From NCBI GenBank assembly GCA_018725345.1, contig QLUI01000115.1, forward strand, positions 1-6,192: DNA of 6,192 nucleotides, written 5' to 3'. This DNA comes from Bacillota bacterium (GTDB lineage: Bacteria > Bacillota > Dethiobacteria > Dethiobacterales > Dethiobacteraceae). Below, one piece after another: positions 5,270-6,192 of the stretch. Below the pieces are notes generated by a model, which was not told the origin of the DNA, ran no database searches, and saw only the letters and a program-made list of their open reading frames with translations. Both the position numbers and the translations under genes were made by a program. The number at the start of each line of letters is the position of its first letter. Position 1 is the stretch's first letter.

Positions 5270-5326
5270 GTATTGATGGAGAAGGTGAAATCAAGGCGGC
5301 CGACTTGTGCAAACCTTTTTACTCCG

Positions 5327-5346
5327 GCTTTCAAAGGAATGAAAGC
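5327..5346 (+). promoter_or_regulatory. GGA-loop hairpin in the flagellin leader, candidate CsrA site
   Basis: GCTTTC (5327-5332), loop AAAGGAAT, GAAAGC (5341-5346): a perfect 6-bp stem presenting GGA (5336-5338) in the loop. A second GGA-containing site is the ribosome binding site itself, AAGGAGG (5357-5363). The pair, one GGA in a hairpin loop and one over the ribosome site, is the layout through which CsrA represses hag in Bacillus subtilis, relieved by FliW. Neither csrA nor fliW is in the window. Confidence 0.55.
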
Positions 5347-5370
5347 AAAAAAATTCAAGGAGGAAGAAAA

Positions 5371-6192
5371 ATGAGAATTAACACGAATATCAGCGCCATG
5401 AATGCTCATCGCCAGTTGAGCATCGCAAGCAGCCGGGGAGCAAGTTCAATGGAAAGGCTCTCTTCTGGTTTGCGCATCAACCGGGCCGGGGACGACGCTG
5501 CCGGTCTTTCCATCAGTGAGAAAATGCGGGCCCAGGTTCGCGGCTTAAGTCAGGGTTCCCGCAACGCCCAAGACGGTATTTCCCTGATTCAGACTGCGGA
5601 GTCGGCACTAAATGAAAGCCATGACATTCTGCAGCGCATCAGGGAACTTGCTACCCAGTCAGCGAGCGGCACCAACACTGCCGAAGACCGGGCTGCCATG
5701 CAAGGCGAAGTTGCTCAGCTAAGAAGCGAGATTGATCGCATTGGCAATACAACAGAATTCAATACTAAGACACTCTTAAACGGCAGTTTGCAAGCAACCG
5801 GCTCCGGTGTTGTTGGTCAAGCTACCACCACCGGCTCCATCGTCGGCAGGCAGGCGGCTGCTGTTCTAACAGGAAGCGCTTCCATGGCCGGCACTGGAGT
5901 AGTAGGCGGCGACTTTGTCGCAGAGACGCTGACTGTGGATGGCGTGTCAACAGGAAGCGCTGCCATGGCCGGCACTGGAGTATTAGGCACCGACTTTGCC
6001 GCAGAGACGCTGACTGTGGATGGCGTGTCAATCAGGGTTAACTGGCAGAACCTGACTACAGCCGAGCGTGCTACTATTCAGGTGGGCACAGCAACAGGTG
6101 CTTCCGCAGGCCAGATAACCGCTGCTAAACATTTGATCGTCAGTACACTCAATAATGCAATCAATCAATCCGGGCAAAATGTGGCGCCCATT
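5371..6192 (+). CDS. fliC: Flagellin, N-terminal part (cut by window edge)
   Basis: Filament subunit exported by the flagellar type III apparatus. ATG at 5371, with AAGGAGG 7 nt upstream; 274 codons open to the window end. Residues 1-20 MRINTNISAMNAHRQLSIAS and then MERLSSGLRINRAGDDAAGL form the D0/D1 N-terminal coiled coil, continuing through RNAQDGISLIQTAESALNES and LQRIRELATQSASGTNTAED to NTTEFNTKTLLNGS near residue 144. This region is strongly canonical, including the RELA segment that in other flagellins is recognised by TLR5. After about residue 145 the variable surface domain starts: G/T/A/V-rich, with a 27-residue tandem duplication (167-220) whose units end LTVDGVS, like a flagellin IN-motif strand. 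The C-terminal D1/D0 half lies beyond the edge. The symbol could equally be hag. Confidence 0.95.
   Translation, partial: MRINTNISAMNAHRQLSIASSRGASSMERLSSGLRINRAGDDAAGLSISEKMRAQVRGLSQGSRNAQDGISLIQTAESALNESHDILQRIRELATQSASGTNTAEDRAAMQGEVAQLRSEIDRIGNTTEFNTKTLLNGSLQATGSGVVGQATTTGSIVGRQAAAVLTGSASMAGTGVVGGDFVAETLTVDGVSTGSAAMAGTGVLGTDFAAETLTVDGVSIRVNWQNLTTAERATIQVGTATGASAGQITAAKHLIVSTLNNAINQSGQNVAPI
5869..6030 (+). repeat. 81-bp in-frame tandem duplication in the flagellin variable domain
   Basis: Copy 1 at 5869-5949, copy 2 at 5950-6030, identical at 76 of 81 bases. They encode 27-residue units, each starting TGSA and ending FVAETLTVDGVS or FAAETLTVDGVS. The five differing bases fall in four codons (TCC/GCC, GTA/TTA, GGC/ACC, GTC/GCC), and all four change the residue (S/A, V/L, G/T, V/A). 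Confidence 0.95.

Noticed and set aside
5822..6031. Minus-strand open frame with repeated TRHPQSASLRQSR
   Set aside because: It is a mirror of the 81-bp flagellin duplication, lacks a ribosome site and matches no family I recognise.

Overview
The window comes from an endospore-forming, flagellated Gram-positive bacterium, most likely a Clostridia-type Firmicute of middling G+C. The grounds are a dipicolinate synthase subunit B gene, strong AGGAGG-type ribosome binding sites, and flagellar genes with sigma-D (sigma-28) promoters and an apparent CsrA-type flagellin leader. No closer placement can be supported.

Layout. Positions 1-1255 are read on the minus strand: dapB (diaminopimelate/lysine branch, GTG start), a 71-nt gap holding a striking inverted repeat, then the first 126 codons of dpaB (spoVFB), cut by the window edge. 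These two genes link the tetrahydrodipicolinate pathway to spore dipicolinate; dpaA is not between them. A divergent control region follows (1256-1427), with a TTGACA-type promoter for dapB. On the plus strand, 1428-1911 is a genetic scar: the first ~105 codons of a glyceraldehyde-3-phosphate dehydrogenase run out of frame into the last ~57 codons of a phosphoglucomutase/phosphomannomutase. Intact downstream of it is a cupin-type (archaeal-like) glucose-6-phosphate isomerase.

From 2686 onward the window is flagellar: a sigma-D promoter, flgM (anti-sigma-28), a repeat-rich 125-nt spacer, fliD (filament cap), a small FlgN/FliT-like chaperone gene, a second near-consensus sigma-D promoter, a leader with a GGA-loop hairpin, and the first 274 codons of flagellin. 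This set makes a late (class III) filament-assembly unit: FlgM holds back the sigma factor that drives both promoters, FliD caps the filament, the small coiled-coil protein probably chaperones a filament or hook-associated subunit, and FliC is the filament.

The points most worth a second look are the gap'-'pgm junction, the hairpin that would hide the dpaB ribosome binding site, the flagellin leader hairpin, and an 81-bp tandem duplication in flagellin whose two copies differ only at amino-acid-changing positions. I did not find a wholly new multi-gene system here.
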